A stretch of DNA of 64,000 nt, from the NCBI RefSeq assembly GCF_027912495.1, contig NZ_CP115463.1, positions 2,131,501 through 2,195,500 on the forward strand, read 5' to 3'. The notes below the pieces were generated by a model. The model was not told where the DNA came from, searched no databases, and worked only from the letters and a program-made list of their open reading frames with translations. The position numbers were made by a program, and so were the translations under genes. This document shows, piece after piece, positions 25,818 through 35,893 of the stretch. The DNA comes from Caulobacter sp. NIBR1757 (GTDB lineage: Bacteria; Pseudomonadota; Alphaproteobacteria; Caulobacterales; Caulobacteraceae). Every line of letters begins with the position of its first letter. Position 1 is the stretch's first letter.

Positions 25818-26669
25818 ATGTCCAAACTCCTCCAGACCGCCATCATCTACGACTTCGACGGTACGCTCGCCCGCGGCAACATGCAGGAAACCAGCTTCAT
25901 CCCGGCGCTCGGCCTGACGCCCAAGGAGTTCTGGAACGACACGGTCCGGCCGCAGACCATCAAGTCCGACGGCGACGACATCCTGATGTACATGCAGCTG
26001 ATGCTGCAGACGGCCCGCAAGGCCGGGCTGACCGTCACCAAGGAGATGCTGCAGAAGCACGGCGAGGGCGTCCTGCTGTTCGACGGCCTGCGCGACATGA
26101 GCTGGTTCGACCGCATCAACGCCTTCGGGGCCAACTATGGCCTGAAGATCCAGCACTACATCCTCTCGTCCGGCCTGCAGGAGATGGTCGAGGGCTGTCC
26201 CATCTATCCGGCCTTCGAGCACGTCTTCGCCAGCCACTATGTCTACAATGACGACGGCGAGGCCGAGTGGCCGGCGGTGGGCATAAACTACACCACCAAG
26301 ACCCAGTACCTTTTCCGCATCAACAAGGGTGTGCACAACAACTGGGAGCACGAGAAGATCAACCGCTTCATGCCCGACGACGAGCGTCCGGTGCCGTTCG
26401 AGCGGATGATCTTCGTCGGCGACGGCGACACCGACGTGCCGACCATGAAGATGATGCACACCAAGGGCGGCCACTCGATCGCCGTCTATGACCCGCGCAC
26501 CGAGCCCAACGACCAGACCAAGCTTCACCGCCTGATCGCCGAGGACCGGGTCAACTTCGTCGCCGCCGCCAACTACACCGACGGCAGCGCGCTGGACCTG
26601 ATCGTCAAGGGCATCCTCGGCCGTATCGCCATCCATGAGGGGACGATGCCGGCCGATCAGCGGGACTAG
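25818..26669 (+). CDS. HAD-superfamily hydrolase (phosphatase-like)
   Basis: A 283-residue soluble protein with the HAD motifs: DFDGTLARGN (nucleophile Asp near residue 12), a Ser in ILSSGLQEM, Lys in the NKGVHNNWE region, and the metal-binding FVGDGDTDVPTMKMM. The start MSKLLQTAIIYDFDGT at 25818 is preferred to one 14 residues upstream. The cap looks large and helical, like phosphoserine-phosphatase relatives; the substrate is not known. Confidence 0.85.
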   Translation: MSKLLQTAIIYDFDGTLARGNMQETSFIPALGLTPKEFWNDTVRPQTIKSDGDDILMYMQLMLQTARKAGLTVTKEMLQKHGEGVLLFDGLRDMSWFDRINAFGANYGLKIQHYILSSGLQEMVEGCPIYPAFEHVFASHYVYNDDGEAEWPAVGINYTTKTQYLFRINKGVHNNWEHEKINRFMPDDERPVPFERMIFVGDGDTDVPTMKMMHTKGGHSIAVYDPRTEPNDQTKLHRLIAEDRVNFVAAANYTDGSALDLIVKGILGRIAIHEGTMPADQRD

Positions 26670-26670
26670 A

Positions 26671-26713
26671 GCGCGTACCGATAAGCGGGAACCGGTTATC
26701 GGATCAAACGCGC
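26671..26713. terminator. interrupted stem-loop after the HAD gene
   Basis: Nested inverted repeat: outer GCGCGT (26671-26676)/ACGCGC (26708-26713) and inner CCGATAA (26678-26684)/TTATCGG (26696-26702) with CGG/CCG inside. It starts two nt after the HAD stop and lies between two converging genes. There is no T-run; it looks like a dispersed palindromic unit that may also stop transcription. Confidence 0.55.
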
Positions 26714-26738
26714 GACCACAAAGACTCTAGGCCGGGCG

Positions 26739-28550
26739 TCAGTCGTCGTTGCCGATGTTGCGGATCTCCTCGATCGGCGGGGCGCTCTCGCGCGCCAGCG
26801 TGACGGTGGCGCCGGTCTCGCGGTGGTTCAGCGTCAGGGTCTCGCCGTTGAGCGAATAGCGGAAGCTGACCTGGGACTGCGGCAGGCTCAAACGGTTGCC
26901 GCGCGCCTTGAAGGGTTCCGGCTCCTCCGACTGCTCATAGCCGCCCGCGAGGCGACTGACCGTCGCCCGGTTGTCCGTGCCCAGTTGCAGCCGGTCGCCG
27001 GCCTTCATGCCGACGTCGCCGCGCACCCCGGTCACCCGCCAGTCGCCGAACAGCTCCAGGGCCGACATGGCCTTGGGCGGCTCGGCGCTGTGGCCTGAGA
27101 GGAAGGCGGTCTGGCCATACAGCCGTTGGGCCAGTTCCCGCTCGGGCTTGAGACGGGGGTCGTTGGCCTGGTCCAGCCGCGCGTTGAGTTGGCGGAACAG
27201 GTTGTAGGCGCCCTCGTCGTCGCCGCCGTGAAACAGGGTGGCCCCTTCCCGCAGCAACAGGAACTCGTCCATCAGCGTCTGGCCCAGCACCAGGTCCTGT
27301 CCGGGCCGCCCGGAGACGCCCGCGATGCTCAGGCTGTGGCTCCCCGCCTTGCCGTCCTTGGCGTCGACATAGGTCAGATCGACCTTCGCCAGCGCCTGAC
27401 CCGGCGCCAGCCGCGGCGCCGGCAGGTTGGGTTCGCTGCGGGCCAGGGTGACGAAGACCCCGCCGCCTTCCCGGCTGAGGAAGACGGTCGGGATGGTGAA
27501 GGACACCTCGTCCTCGCCACGCCAGGCCAGCATTTCGCCGGGCACGCCGTAGACGGCGGTGATCCGGTATCCGGGCGCCGGGGCGACGTTGAGACGGATG
27601 TCGTGCGCCACCTCGGCGGCCATGTAGTCCAGCTTGGCGGCGAAGACGCTGTCCACCTCCGCCTCGTTGGCCATGAAGAAGAGGTTGCCGCCGCGCACGC
27701 TGGAGATGTCGGTGGCCAGGGCGGCATCGAACTGCACCCCGACGCCAATGGTGGTCAGGCCCACGCTCCGGGCCGAGGCTTCCTTCGCCATGCCCATGAA
27801 GCTCTCGGCGTCTGTCGCCCCGACGTTGGGCTGCTCGTCGGTGAACAGCATCACCCGGGTCGCGCCCTTGAAGCTGGTCTGTGTCTCGAAGGCGGCGTCG
27901 TAACCGACCCTCAGGCCCTCTTCCATGTTGGTCGAGCCGTTGCTCTCGATCCGGTCGATCTTGCCCAGAATGTCGGGGACGTTGGTCCGGGTGATCGCGG
28001 TGGGCGCGAGATAGCGGTGCGATTCATTGCCATACAGCACGATGGTGATCTGATCGCCGGGCCGCATCTGGCGCACGATGGTCTTCAGGCTGCGCCGCAC
28101 CAGCGCCAACGGCTCGCCGCTCATGGAGCCGGACTTGTCTACCACCGCCACCAGGTTCAGCGGCTCACGCGTCCATTTTTCAGCGTCGATATTGCTGGCG
28201 AAGCCCAGCCCGACGAATACCTCGTCCTTCGGCCGCAACAGCAGGTCGGCGTTCATCGCCTCGCCGGTCAGGCAGAACAGCTGCGGACAGGCCGTCTGCG
28301 GCCCCAGCATCAGATTGTAGCCGCCCATCAGGCCTTCCGGCGTCAGGCTGCCCGGCATCGGCACCCGCATCGCGGCCGCTTCGTTACGGAAGAAGCTGAT
28401 GTCCTGGGCCCCGCCCTGTCGCACCTGGGCGGTGATGATCAGTTCGCCGACATCGTTGTTGCTGTCGTCGTCATCCTGGGCGAAGGCCGGCAGCGCGGCG
28501 GTAGCGGCGAGCAGCGCGCTCAGCCCGACGGAAATCATCCAGCGTTTCAT
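26739..28550 (-). CDS. exported von Willebrand factor A-domain protein
   Basis: A 603-residue protein starting MKRWMISVGLSALLAATAALPAFAQ, a clear signal peptide (the longer reading upstream is rejected). After about 100 residues with a Cys-pair segment (CPQLFCLTGE) comes a VWA domain with the metal-site DKSGSMSG near residue 140 and LFTDEQPNVG. The C-terminal 90 residues (FGDWRVTGVRGDVGM onward) form a beta-rich, META/lipocalin-like piece. No Ca-channel or peptidase domain was seen. Likely a periplasmic or surface protein; its partner is unknown. Monocistronic. Confidence 0.8.
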   Translation of the reverse strand: MKRWMISVGLSALLAATAALPAFAQDDDDSNNDVGELIITAQVRQGGAQDISFFRNEAAAMRVPMPGSLTPEGLMGGYNLMLGPQTACPQLFCLTGEAMNADLLLRPKDEVFVGLGFASNIDAEKWTREPLNLVAVVDKSGSMSGEPLALVRRSLKTIVRQMRPGDQITIVLYGNESHRYLAPTAITRTNVPDILGKIDRIESNGSTNMEEGLRVGYDAAFETQTSFKGATRVMLFTDEQPNVGATDAESFMGMAKEASARSVGLTTIGVGVQFDAALATDISSVRGGNLFFMANEAEVDSVFAAKLDYMAAEVAHDIRLNVAPAPGYRITAVYGVPGEMLAWRGEDEVSFTIPTVFLSREGGGVFVTLARSEPNLPAPRLAPGQALAKVDLTYVDAKDGKAGSHSLSIAGVSGRPGQDLVLGQTLMDEFLLLREGATLFHGGDDEGAYNLFRQLNARLDQANDPRLKPERELAQRLYGQTAFLSGHSAEPPKAMSALELFGDWRVTGVRGDVGMKAGDRLQLGTDNRATVSRLAGGYEQSEEPEPFKARGNRLSLPQSQVSFRYSLNGETLTLNHRETGATVTLARESAPPIEEIRNIGNDD

Positions 28551-28628
28551 GGTAAGCCTCCCAATCGTTTCCCCGGATTGAGAGACTACGCCGACTTCGG
28601 CGTCTGTCACCTGTTCGTTTACGCTACG

Positions 28629-30104
28629 TCAATCCGCCCGGATTTCCGCCTTCGCATCCAGGTGCCCGGCCAGGGTGTTCGCCCGCCGCCCCGTCTGCTC
28701 CCCAAGCAGCAGGTCGGCGCGGTCGGCGTCGGTGGTCAGCAGCAGCCGGCCGTCCTTCAGGCTCAGGCGCGTATGCGCCAGCAGGGCGCTGTCGCGGGCT
28801 GTCAGGTCGCAACCGAGGCGGATGGCGGCGCCCAGGGCCCGGGCGCGTTTCCTCGCCACGTCGGGGAGCAGGCGGGTGATTGTGCCCTGTTCCGGCGTGC
28901 TGTTGGAACTGGTGTGGCGGCTGAAGGCGGCCATGGCCAGGAAGGCGCGTTCGGCATGGCTCTGGCCGGCGACGGGGGCCCGCAGAACCTGCTCGAAGAC
29001 CAGGTCGGCGCGGTGGTCGGGGTGCAGCCGGGCCCCGAGGTCGGCCAGGCGGCAGGCGGCGGCCAGCAGGATGGCGTCGCGGCCGGGGAAGATCGGATCG
29101 AGCGAGCCGAATACCGGCGTCAGCCAGGCCTCCAGGGTCGGCCCCAGGGTGGCGTCGGCGCCGGTGCGGATGGTCAGGGCGTCACAGCCCTCGACCAGCG
29201 GGTCCAGGGCCTGCGTCCGCGCGTCCATGGCCTCGAACAGCATGCCTTCGCGCACGCCATAGGCCGACAGCACCACCGTCTCGATCCCCAGCGCCACGAT
29301 CAGCCGCTCCAGCACCACGGCGGCATGGGGCAGGGTCTCGGCCCGCTTCTTGGAGACGCCTTCGACGGCTTCGAGCGAGCGGCGCGACTGGCTGGCCACG
29401 AAGCGGCAGGCGTTCAGGGCCTCCGCCCGGGTCAGCTCGTACTGGTGCACGACCCTGAGCGGATAGCCGGTCATATGCATGTGGATGAGCGCCAGGTTGC
29501 GCCAGGCGCCGCCGACGGCGTGAAAGGTCGGGGTGTGGAACTGGCCCAGATCGTGGATCCGCTCGTCGACCTCGGCGCGGCGGATCTCTGGGTCGTCGTC
29601 CGGAAAGGCTCCGAAGGAGAAGGGCCCGAGCGGCAGGGTGACGCCTTCGCCGGCGCCCTTGGGCCCGATGGCCGTCAGTTCCAGGCTGGCGCCGCCCAGG
29701 TCGCCGACCACGCCGTCGCCGGCCGGAGCGCCGGCCAGCACGCCCAGCGCTGCATAACGGGCTTCCTCGGCCCCGCTGAGCACCCGCAGAGTCAGGCCGG
29801 TCTCGGCCTGAACGCGTTCAGCGAACATAGGGCCGTCCTCGGCGTCGCGGATGGCGGCGGTGGCGGCGGTGAACACCCGCTCGGGCGGTAGCCGTTCGAC
29901 CACCATGCGAAAGCGCTTGAGGGCGGCGAGGGCGCTGACCGCGCCGTCTTCGCTCAAGCGGCCGGTCTTCTTCAGGTCGCGGCCAAGGCCGGCCAGCACC
30001 TTCTCGTTGAACACCGTCCACATCGACCGGCCCTCGACCCGGTACAGCACCAGGCGGACCGAGTTGGAGCCGACGTCGACGACGGCGGCGTCATGGCTGG
30101 TCAT
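28629..30104 (-). CDS. ppx: Ppx/GppA family phosphatase (exopolyphosphatase)
   Basis: Hydrolyses polyphosphate ends and/or pppGpp. The start [23 protein letters not shown] at 30104 overlaps the ppk1 stop by 4 nt. The 491-residue protein has the ASKHA phosphate loops DVGSNSVRL (near residue 10) and [11 protein letters not shown] (near 135), and a C-terminal helical HD-like extension (about 300-491). Coupling to the polyphosphate kinase gene favours exopolyphosphatase over GppA activity, though one enzyme may do both. Confidence 0.9.
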   Translation of the reverse strand: MTSHDAAVVDVGSNSVRLVLYRVEGRSMWTVFNEKVLAGLGRDLKKTGRLSEDGAVSALAALKRFRMVVERLPPERVFTAATAAIRDAEDGPMFAERVQAETGLTLRVLSGAEEARYAALGVLAGAPAGDGVVGDLGGASLELTAIGPKGAGEGVTLPLGPFSFGAFPDDDPEIRRAEVDERIHDLGQFHTPTFHAVGGAWRNLALIHMHMTGYPLRVVHQYELTRAEALNACRFVASQSRRSLEAVEGVSKKRAETLPHAAVVLERLIVALGIETVVLSAYGVREGMLFEAMDARTQALDPLVEGCDALTIRTGADATLGPTLEAWLTPVFGSLDPIFPGRDAILLAAACRLADLGARLHPDHRADLVFEQVLRAPVAGQSHAERAFLAMAAFSRHTSSNSTPEQGTITRLLPDVARKRARALGAAIRLGCDLTARDSALLAHTRLSLKDGRLLLTTDADRADLLLGEQTGRRANTLAGHLDAKAEIRAD

Positions 30105-32296
30105 TGGTCGAGGTCCAGGGCCAGGACGCCGGGCAGGTCGCGGACATGGTGACCCCGGCCCGACAGACTGGGGTTGGTCATGAAGTAGTCGTGGGCGGAG
30201 AAGGCCATTCGCTTGTTCCAGGCCGGGTCGCGCGTGTAGCCGCCCTGGCTGTCCAGCGTCCAGCTTTGCGCCTCGTCGTTGAGGTTGGCGACCATGATCT
30301 GGCTGAGCACCTGTTCGTGCACCGTCGGGTTGTCGATGGGCGTCATGGCCTCGACGCGGCGGTCGAGGTTGCGCGGCATCCAGTCTGCCGAGGAGATGAA
30401 CACCTTGGCCGCCTTGCTGGGCAGCGGCTCGCCGTTGGCGAAGGCGGCGATGCGCGAATGCTCCAGGAAGCGTCCGACGATCGACTTGACCCGGATGTTC
30501 TCCGACAGGCCGGCGACGCCGGGCTTCAGGCAGCAGATGCCGCGGATGACCAGGTCGATGGGCACGCCCGCCTGGCTGGCGCGGTAGAGGGCGTCGATGA
30601 TCTCCGGATCGACCAGGGCGTTGAGCTTGGCCCATATGCCGCAGGGCTTGCCGGCCCTGGCGTTATCGGCCTCGGCGGCGATCATGGCCAGCAGGTCCGG
30701 CTTCATGGTCTCGGGCGAGAAGCTCAGCTTCTCCAGCCGCTCGGGGCGGGCATAGCCGGTGATGTAGTTGAACAGCCGTGCGCTGTCGCGGCCCAGCGCC
30801 GGGTCGGTGGTGAACAGGCTGAGGTCAGTGTAAACCTTGGCTGTCACCGGGTGATAGTTGCCGGTCCCGAAGTGGCAGTAGGTGCGCAGGGTCTCGCCCT
30901 CGCGGCGCACCACCAGGCTCAGCTTGGCGTGGGTCTTGTACTCCACGAAGCCGAAGACGACGTGGACCCCGACCTTCTCCAGGTCCTTGGCCCAGCGCAG
31001 GTTGTTCTCCTCGTCGAACCGCGCCTTGATCTCGACCAGGGCGGTGACGTTCTTGCCGTTCTCGGCCGCCTCGATCAGGGCGGCGATGATCGGGCTGTCC
31101 TGGCTGGTGCGGTACAGGGTCTGCTTGATGGCCAGCACCTGCGGGTCGCGGGCCGCCTGGCGCAGGAACTGGACGACCACGTCGAAGCTTTCGAACGGGT
31201 GGTGGACCAGGATGTCCTTCTCGCGGATGGCGGCGAAGCAGTCGCCGGCATGGTCGCGGATACGCTCGGGGAAGCGGGCGACGAAGGGCGGGAATTTCAG
31301 GTCGGCGCGATCCTTGGGGATCATCTCCGACATCGCGGCCAGGCCCAGCTTGCCGTCGATGAGCACCACGTCGTCGGGCCGGGCGTCGAGGCCGTCGAGG
31401 ATGAACTCGCGCAGGTCGTCGGGCATGGTGGTCTGGACCTTGACCCGCACCACCTCGCCCATGCGGCGACGCTTCAGCTGGGTCTCGAACTCCAGGACCA
31501 GGTCCTCGGCCTCTTCCTCGATCTCGATGTCGCTGTCGCGGATCACCCGGAACAGGCCCCGGCCCTCGACCGTGTAGCCGGGGAACAGCTGGTCGAGGAA
31601 CAGGATGATCAGGCTTTCCAGGGCAATGAACCGCCGCTCCTTGCGCCGCGCCGGGCCGGGAAGCTCCCAGAACCGCTTCACCTGCTGGGGCACCGGCACC
31701 AGGGCGAACAAGAGCTTGCCGTCGGCCCGCTTCATCTTCAGTCCCAGGCAGAAGCCGAGGTTGGGGATGAAGGGGAAGGGGTGGGCAGGGTCGATGGCCA
31801 GGGGGGTCAGCACCGGGAACAGCTTGTTCTGGAAGACCTCCAGCGCCGCCGGCAGATCGACCGCCGTGACGTCGCGGGCGTCGAGCAGGCGCAGGCCCTC
31901 ATGCCCGAGTTCGGCCCGCAGACTGCGCCAGATGCGCTGCTGGTCGTCCATCAGCACCGAGGCGGCGGCGTTGAGGCGGTCCAGCTGTTCGATGGGCGTC
32001 AGGCCATCGAGGCTGACCTTGCGCACGCCCTCCCGGACCTGGCCCTTCAGGCCGGCGACGCGGACCATGTAGAATTCGTCGAGGTTGTTGGCGCTGATCG
32101 ACAGGAAGCGCAGGCGCTCCAGCAGCGGATGGCGCTGGTTCTCGGCCTCTTCCAGCACCCGCTTGTTGAAGGCCAGCCAGGAGATTTCGCGGTTGAAGAA
32201 CCGCTCCGGCGAGGCCAGCAGGGTCTCGTCCAACGTGAGGTCCCTGAGGGCCGTGGGGCTTTTCCTGGAGGCGCTGGCAGTCGCGGTTCGGGGCAT
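30101..32296 (-). CDS. ppk1: polyphosphate kinase Ppk1
   Basis: Reversibly polymerises the gamma-phosphate of ATP into polyphosphate at the membrane. The 731-residue protein has [18 protein letters not shown] (N domain), the phosphohistidine region [19 protein letters not shown], and [14 protein letters not shown] near the C-terminus. Both PLD-like catalytic histidines are visible. ppk1-ppx is a common alphaproteobacterial operon. Confidence 0.97.
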   Translation of the reverse strand: MPRTATASASRKSPTALRDLTLDETLLASPERFFNREISWLAFNKRVLEEAENQRHPLLERLRFLSISANNLDEFYMVRVAGLKGQVREGVRKVSLDGLTPIEQLDRLNAAASVLMDDQQRIWRSLRAELGHEGLRLLDARDVTAVDLPAALEVFQNKLFPVLTPLAIDPAHPFPFIPNLGFCLGLKMKRADGKLLFALVPVPQQVKRFWELPGPARRKERRFIALESLIILFLDQLFPGYTVEGRGLFRVIRDSDIEIEEEAEDLVLEFETQLKRRRMGEVVRVKVQTTMPDDLREFILDGLDARPDDVVLIDGKLGLAAMSEMIPKDRADLKFPPFVARFPERIRDHAGDCFAAIREKDILVHHPFESFDVVVQFLRQAARDPQVLAIKQTLYRTSQDSPIIAALIEAAENGKNVTALVEIKARFDEENNLRWAKDLEKVGVHVVFGFVEYKTHAKLSLVVRREGETLRTYCHFGTGNYHPVTAKVYTDLSLFTTDPALGRDSARLFNYITGYARPERLEKLSFSPETMKPDLLAMIAAEADNARAGKPCGIWAKLNALVDPEIIDALYRASQAGVPIDLVIRGICCLKPGVAGLSENIRVKSIVGRFLEHSRIAAFANGEPLPSKAAKVFISSADWMPRNLDRRVEAMTPIDNPTVHEQVLSQIMVANLNDEAQSWTLDSQGGYTRDPAWNKRMAFSAHDYFMTNPSLSGRGHHVRDLPGVLALDLDQ

Positions 32297-32418
32297 CGGG
32301 ACTCTATAGGCGGTTTCGCCGACCTTTGGCCCATGGTCGTGACAGTTTCAACGATATAGGCAGGCGCGGTGATTGCCGGCTTAACGGCGGGCGCTTGTCT
32401 TATGATCCGGGGGCTGAC

Positions 32419-34107
32419 GTGTTTCTCAGAGCTGTGCTGATGCTGGCCGTCGTCGCCTGCCTGGGGGCCGCGCCGGCGATCGAGCCCATCCGATATACCA
32501 TCTCGCCGGTGCTGGAGGACGGCCGCCTGACGGCCCTGGTGGTCGTCATGCAGGCAGACGGCGACGAAGACGGCGAGACACGCCTGACTCTGCCCTCCAG
32601 CGGCGTCGCCGATGATGAGCCCGCCCCCTATCTGGGCGCTGTCGATGTCACGGGCGGCGAGGCCCGGCGGGAGAGCCCGTCGGCCATCGTCGTCACCCAC
32701 GACCCGGGCGCGCGCCTGACAATACGCTACCGCCTGATGACCGGCTACGACGGCGATCCGCCCGGCCAGCCTTTCCGCCCGGTGGTCCGGCCCGACTGGT
32801 TCGTCGTCCACGGCGAGGCGGCCTTCATCCTCATCCGGGAGCGGCCGGGCACGCCTGTCCGCCTGACCTGGTCCGGGATGCCCAGGGGATGGCTGGCCCA
32901 ATCGAGCCTCGGCCCAGCTGATACGGCGGACACCCTGTCCGACAGCATGCTGTTCGGCGGCGCCGGTTGGCGGCGCGAAATCCGGCCGCTGGGCCCGGCC
33001 CGCCTGTCCCTCTATTTCCGCGAACCCGGCTGGCAGGTTTCGCCGGCTCTGGCGGCCGACATGCTGGCTTCGACCCTGAAAGCCGACTTCGACTACTGGG
33101 GCGATCGGCCCCGCGACATGACCGTGCCCGTCATCCAGGTTTCCGGCGGCGACTTCGGCGGACGGGGCCTGGCCGGCGGCTTCGCCCTGTTCGCGGGTCC
33201 GGATCTTGATCTGCGCACCCTGCGCCGGATCGTGGCCCACGAGCATACCCACAGCTGGATCTCCCGCCAGGTCGGCGGCTTCCCGATGCGGGACGACAAC
33301 CTCTCGGCCTGGTTCAACGAGGGTTTCACAGAGGCGGTGGCGGGCCGCTCCCTGCTGCGCTCTGGCCAGTGGTCGCTGGAGGATTTCGTGACCGACCTCA
33401 ACGAGTCGCTGCTGCGCTACGGCCTCTCGCCGGCCGTCGAGGCCAGCAACCGCCGGCTGGCGGATGAACGCATGACGGACTTCGACGTCGGTAAGATGCC
33501 CTACGACCGGGGGCGGCTGCTCGCCATCCTCTGGGACCGCCGCTTTCGCCAGGAGACGGGCGGCAAACTCGGGCTCGACGCCGTGCTGGCCGAACAGCGC
33601 CGTCTCGCCGCCGCCGACGAGGGCGGCGACCACCGCGTGCCGGCCAACGAACTCTTCCCATGGGCCGCCCTCAAGGTCACCGGCCTCAACCTGGAGCAGG
33701 ATATCCGGCGGCGGGTGGACAACGGCGAGCGCATCGAACTGCCCGCCGACCTGTTCGGCGACTGCGGCCGCCTGGTCGAGGTCCGCCAGCCGGCTTTCGA
33801 GCGCGGCTTCGACCTCCTCGCGACCCTGCGCAACAAGGGTCGGCTCGTCGGTCTGGTCCCCGGCGGCCCGGCCGAGCGGGCCGGCCTGCGTGACGGCGAC
33901 CGCCTCCGGATCAGCGAAATCCCCTCACGCGACAGCCAGACCCCGCTGACCTACCGCGTGGTGGACGAGGCGAAGAGGCCGCTTCGGACCGTGACCTATC
34001 TGCCGGTCGGCGAGGGCGAGGTCCGCTTCCAGCGCTTCGTTCTGACCCCCGCCATGTCCCCGGCGCGGCAGCAGGCCTGCACGGCCATGCTGAGCGGGAG
34101 GTCCTAG
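32419..34107 (+). CDS. exported M61-like metallopeptidase with PDZ-like tail
   Basis: Starts at GTG 32419 after a CCGGGGGC ribosome binding site, giving a signal peptide (FLRAVLMLAVVACLGAAPA). The 562-residue protein has the zinc motif HEHTH (an HExxH) in AHEHTHSWISRQ near residue 273 and the downstream Glu in WFNEGFTEAV, as in M61 glycyl aminopeptidases. A C-terminal PDZ-like segment follows (LVGLVPGGPAERAGLRDGD). Earlier in-frame sequence lacks a signal peptide and was not used. Stop codon overlaps that of hdaA in CTAG. Confidence 0.82.
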   Translation: MFLRAVLMLAVVACLGAAPAIEPIRYTISPVLEDGRLTALVVVMQADGDEDGETRLTLPSSGVADDEPAPYLGAVDVTGGEARRESPSAIVVTHDPGARLTIRYRLMTGYDGDPPGQPFRPVVRPDWFVVHGEAAFILIRERPGTPVRLTWSGMPRGWLAQSSLGPADTADTLSDSMLFGGAGWRREIRPLGPARLSLYFREPGWQVSPALAADMLASTLKADFDYWGDRPRDMTVPVIQVSGGDFGGRGLAGGFALFAGPDLDLRTLRRIVAHEHTHSWISRQVGGFPMRDDNLSAWFNEGFTEAVAGRSLLRSGQWSLEDFVTDLNESLLRYGLSPAVEASNRRLADERMTDFDVGKMPYDRGRLLAILWDRRFRQETGGKLGLDAVLAEQRRLAAADEGGDHRVPANELFPWAALKVTGLNLEQDIRRRVDNGERIELPADLFGDCGRLVEVRQPAFERGFDLLATLRNKGRLVGLVPGGPAERAGLRDGDRLRISEIPSRDSQTPLTYRVVDEAKRPLRTVTYLPVGEGEVRFQRFVLTPAMSPARQQACTAMLSGRS

Positions 34108-34805
34108 ACCTCCTCGAACAGATCCGAGGTCTCGTCCAGCAGTTCGCGGGCCAGCGCCCGGTTGATCGCCCGGCCTCGCGAGCCCGCCGCCTCATCCATC
34201 CGGGCCGCCAGGATGCGGGCCGCCGACACCGACCGCTCCATGCGGCTCAGCAGGTAGGGATAGAGGTCGTCATCCGGCTTGATGTGCCGGGCCTTGAACA
34301 GGGCTTCCAGCACAGCGCGCAATTGGGCGTCGTCGGGCGGATCGATCTCGGCCACCGCCAGGGCGTTGTAGCGCGAACGCAGGTCGGGCAGGGTGGTCGG
34401 CCAGGCCAGCGGCCGCTCGCGGCCGGTCAGCAGGACCGCGCGGCCAGCCTGGGCCTGGTTGAGCAGGTGGAAAACCGCCTCGTCCTGGCCGAGCAGGTCG
34501 GCGTCCTCGACCAACACGGGTCCTGAGCCCTCCAGGCTCAGGCCACGTCCCGGAAACACCAGCTGCGCCCCGTTGGCGTCGGCCCAGCTCTGGGCCAGAT
34601 GGGTTTTGCCGCTGCCGGCCGGTCCGATTAGGGCCAGGGCGCCGCGCCCGAGGCTGGCCCAGTCGTCGAGCGACAACACCGCCGAGCGATTGGCGTCGGA
34701 CAGCACGAAGGCGTCGCGCGTCCAGCTGGTCGCGGGCTCGAACGGCAGTCGGAACTGGGCGGCGGTCACGGCAGGGGTTGTAGCAAGCGCCCGCGCGGCG
34801 GTCAC
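34104..34805 (-). CDS. hdaA: HdaA-like DnaA regulatory inactivation protein
   Basis: DnaA-related AAA+ protein that, with the sliding clamp, promotes ATP hydrolysis by DnaA after initiation. The protein carries the clamp-binding QFRLPF near its N-terminus, Walker A GPAGSGKTHL, Walker B VLVEDADLL and a sensor region with Arg (SRMERSVSAARI), and lacks DnaA's DNA-binding domain IV. The listed GTG start gives 233 residues; a second GTG at 34769 (221 residues) would put the clamp motif almost at the N-terminus. Neither has a visible ribosome binding site. Confidence 0.86.
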   Translation of the reverse strand: MTAARALATTPAVTAAQFRLPFEPATSWTRDAFVLSDANRSAVLSLDDWASLGRGALALIGPAGSGKTHLAQSWADANGAQLVFPGRGLSLEGSGPVLVEDADLLGQDEAVFHLLNQAQAGRAVLLTGRERPLAWPTTLPDLRSRYNALAVAEIDPPDDAQLRAVLEALFKARHIKPDDDLYPYLLSRMERSVSAARILAARMDEAAGSRGRAINRALARELLDETSDLFEEV

Positions 34806-35128
34806 GGCGGGCGCGCCGCGGGGGCGGGGAGAACCGCTCCCGGCCTGTGGACAACAGGCTTAACGGCGCCCCTGATGAATATGTCTAGACATATTCATCG
34901 CGTTTTGGACCGCCGAGCGAACCGTCGTTCGGTCACCGACGCCAATCGGCACGCGGCCGGGTGGGTTTCGGGCTGGTTTGTGTGGTCTCGCGGGTGGTCT
35001 TGTGTGGTCATTTCAGTCGGCAATTGCGGTCAGATAGTGGGTCTTATGACGTTGTATTTTATTGGCTTTCTATGACCTGAAACCTCTGGCCAACAGCGCC
35101 GCCGTGCTATACTGGGCCCGCCGCTTCG
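34806..35128. other. 323-nt intergenic region with palindrome and TGGTC direct repeats
   Basis: No convincing gene. Composition is clearly less GC-rich than the flanks, particularly 34975-35090. It holds the 26-bp palindrome described separately and three TGGTC repeats (GTGTGGTC twice, TGGTC once) at about 34978-35009. It is upstream of hdaA and downstream of the methyltransferase, so it should contain the hdaA promoter. Confidence 0.6.
34874..34899. promoter_or_regulatory. 26-bp perfect palindrome (TATGTCTAGACATA core), copy 1
   Basis: Bases 34874-34899 are a perfect palindrome, outer bases GATGAAT...ATTCATC around ATATGTCTAGACATAT. Located 69 nt upstream of the hdaA start. A near-identical copy is at 57395-57419. 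Symmetry and position suggest a dimeric regulator's operator; the regulator is unknown. Confidence 0.6.
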
Positions 35129-35848
35129 CTAACGCTTTCGACCGGTCACCGCTGTGGCGCAGCCGAAGAACAGCCGGTGGTAGGTGACCTCCAGCCCCTC
35201 GGCCCGCATCATCTCCGCCAGCCCGGACGCGTCCCCGAATTTGCTGCTGTAGGTACCGATCATCGCAAAATCCTGCGCGCCCCGCAGGAACAGCCGCTCG
35301 ATCAGCGGCAACACGACCAACAGATGCAGCCGATACACCGGCCGCAGCCACCACCCCTTCGGATCGGAGGCCTCGACCATCGAAAACACCCCGCCCGGCT
35401 TCAGCACCCGCGCCGTCAGCTTCGCCAGGCGTCCATGCTGCTCGGGATTGAAGGTCTTCAGCCCGAAGGTCGCCACCACGAAGTCGGCGCTTTCGGAGGC
35501 CAGGTCGCTGGCCAGCAGGTCGTCCTCGATGAAGGCGATCTTGTGAGCCCGCATCGCGTGCAGCCGCTCCAGCGCCCGCCGGTGCATGCCCGAGGAAATG
35601 TCGACGGCGGTGATGGCGCCAAGGTCAGGGAACCGCTTCAGCAGATGCGGCCAGACCTCGCCGGTGCCGGCCATGAAGTCGTAGCCGCTGGGCGCCGCCA
35701 CGGCCGGCGCCGGCATCAGCGCCACGCACTGACGCCGCCACCGCTCGGTGAAACCCATCGAGCAGATGTAACTGAAAGCGATGTAGCGGTCCGAACAACG
35801 GTCGAAGACGGCCTTGACGAACCGGGGGTCATAGAGGTCTTCGGACAT
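35129..35848 (-). CDS. UbiE/COQ5-like SAM-dependent methyltransferase
   Basis: A 239-residue class I methyltransferase starting MSEDLYDPRFVKAVFDRCS at 35848. SAM motifs: DFMAGTGEVWPHL (motif I, near residue 57), AVDISSGMHRRAL, and VVATFGLKTFNPEQHG in place of the usual post-motif; LKPGGVFSMVEASDPKG resembles UbiE motif III. The N-terminal YDPRFVKAVFDRCSDRY also resembles UbiE. The true substrate is unknown; a membrane-near C-terminal helix (YRLHLLVVLPLIERL) is present. Longer upstream reading is antisense to the neighbour gene. Confidence 0.83.
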   Translation of the reverse strand: MSEDLYDPRFVKAVFDRCSDRYIAFSYICSMGFTERWRRQCVALMPAPAVAAPSGYDFMAGTGEVWPHLLKRFPDLGAITAVDISSGMHRRALERLHAMRAHKIAFIEDDLLASDLASESADFVVATFGLKTFNPEQHGRLAKLTARVLKPGGVFSMVEASDPKGWWLRPVYRLHLLVVLPLIERLFLRGAQDFAMIGTYSSKFGDASGLAEMMRAEGLEVTYHRLFFGCATAVTGRKR

Positions 35849-35893
35849 GCGGCCAGATGATCCGGCTTCGCCGCCCGGCGCAACGGGGGAAAC

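Noticed and set aside
27126-29891. 921-codon plus-strand open frame across the VWA and ppx genes
   Set aside because: It crosses two well-supported minus-strand genes and their intergenic gap, with no family features.
30104-32359. 751-codon plus-strand open frame opposite ppk1
   Set aside because: Antisense to an unmistakable Ppk1; composition is that of a codon shadow.
32326-32418. 31-residue N-terminal extension of the M61-like peptidase
   Set aside because: It would bury the signal peptide; GTG 32419 with a good ribosome binding site gives a proper exported protein.
34875-35075. A 66-codon open frame beginning inside the palindrome
   Set aside because: No ribosome binding site, atypical composition, and the ATG is part of the palindromic site.
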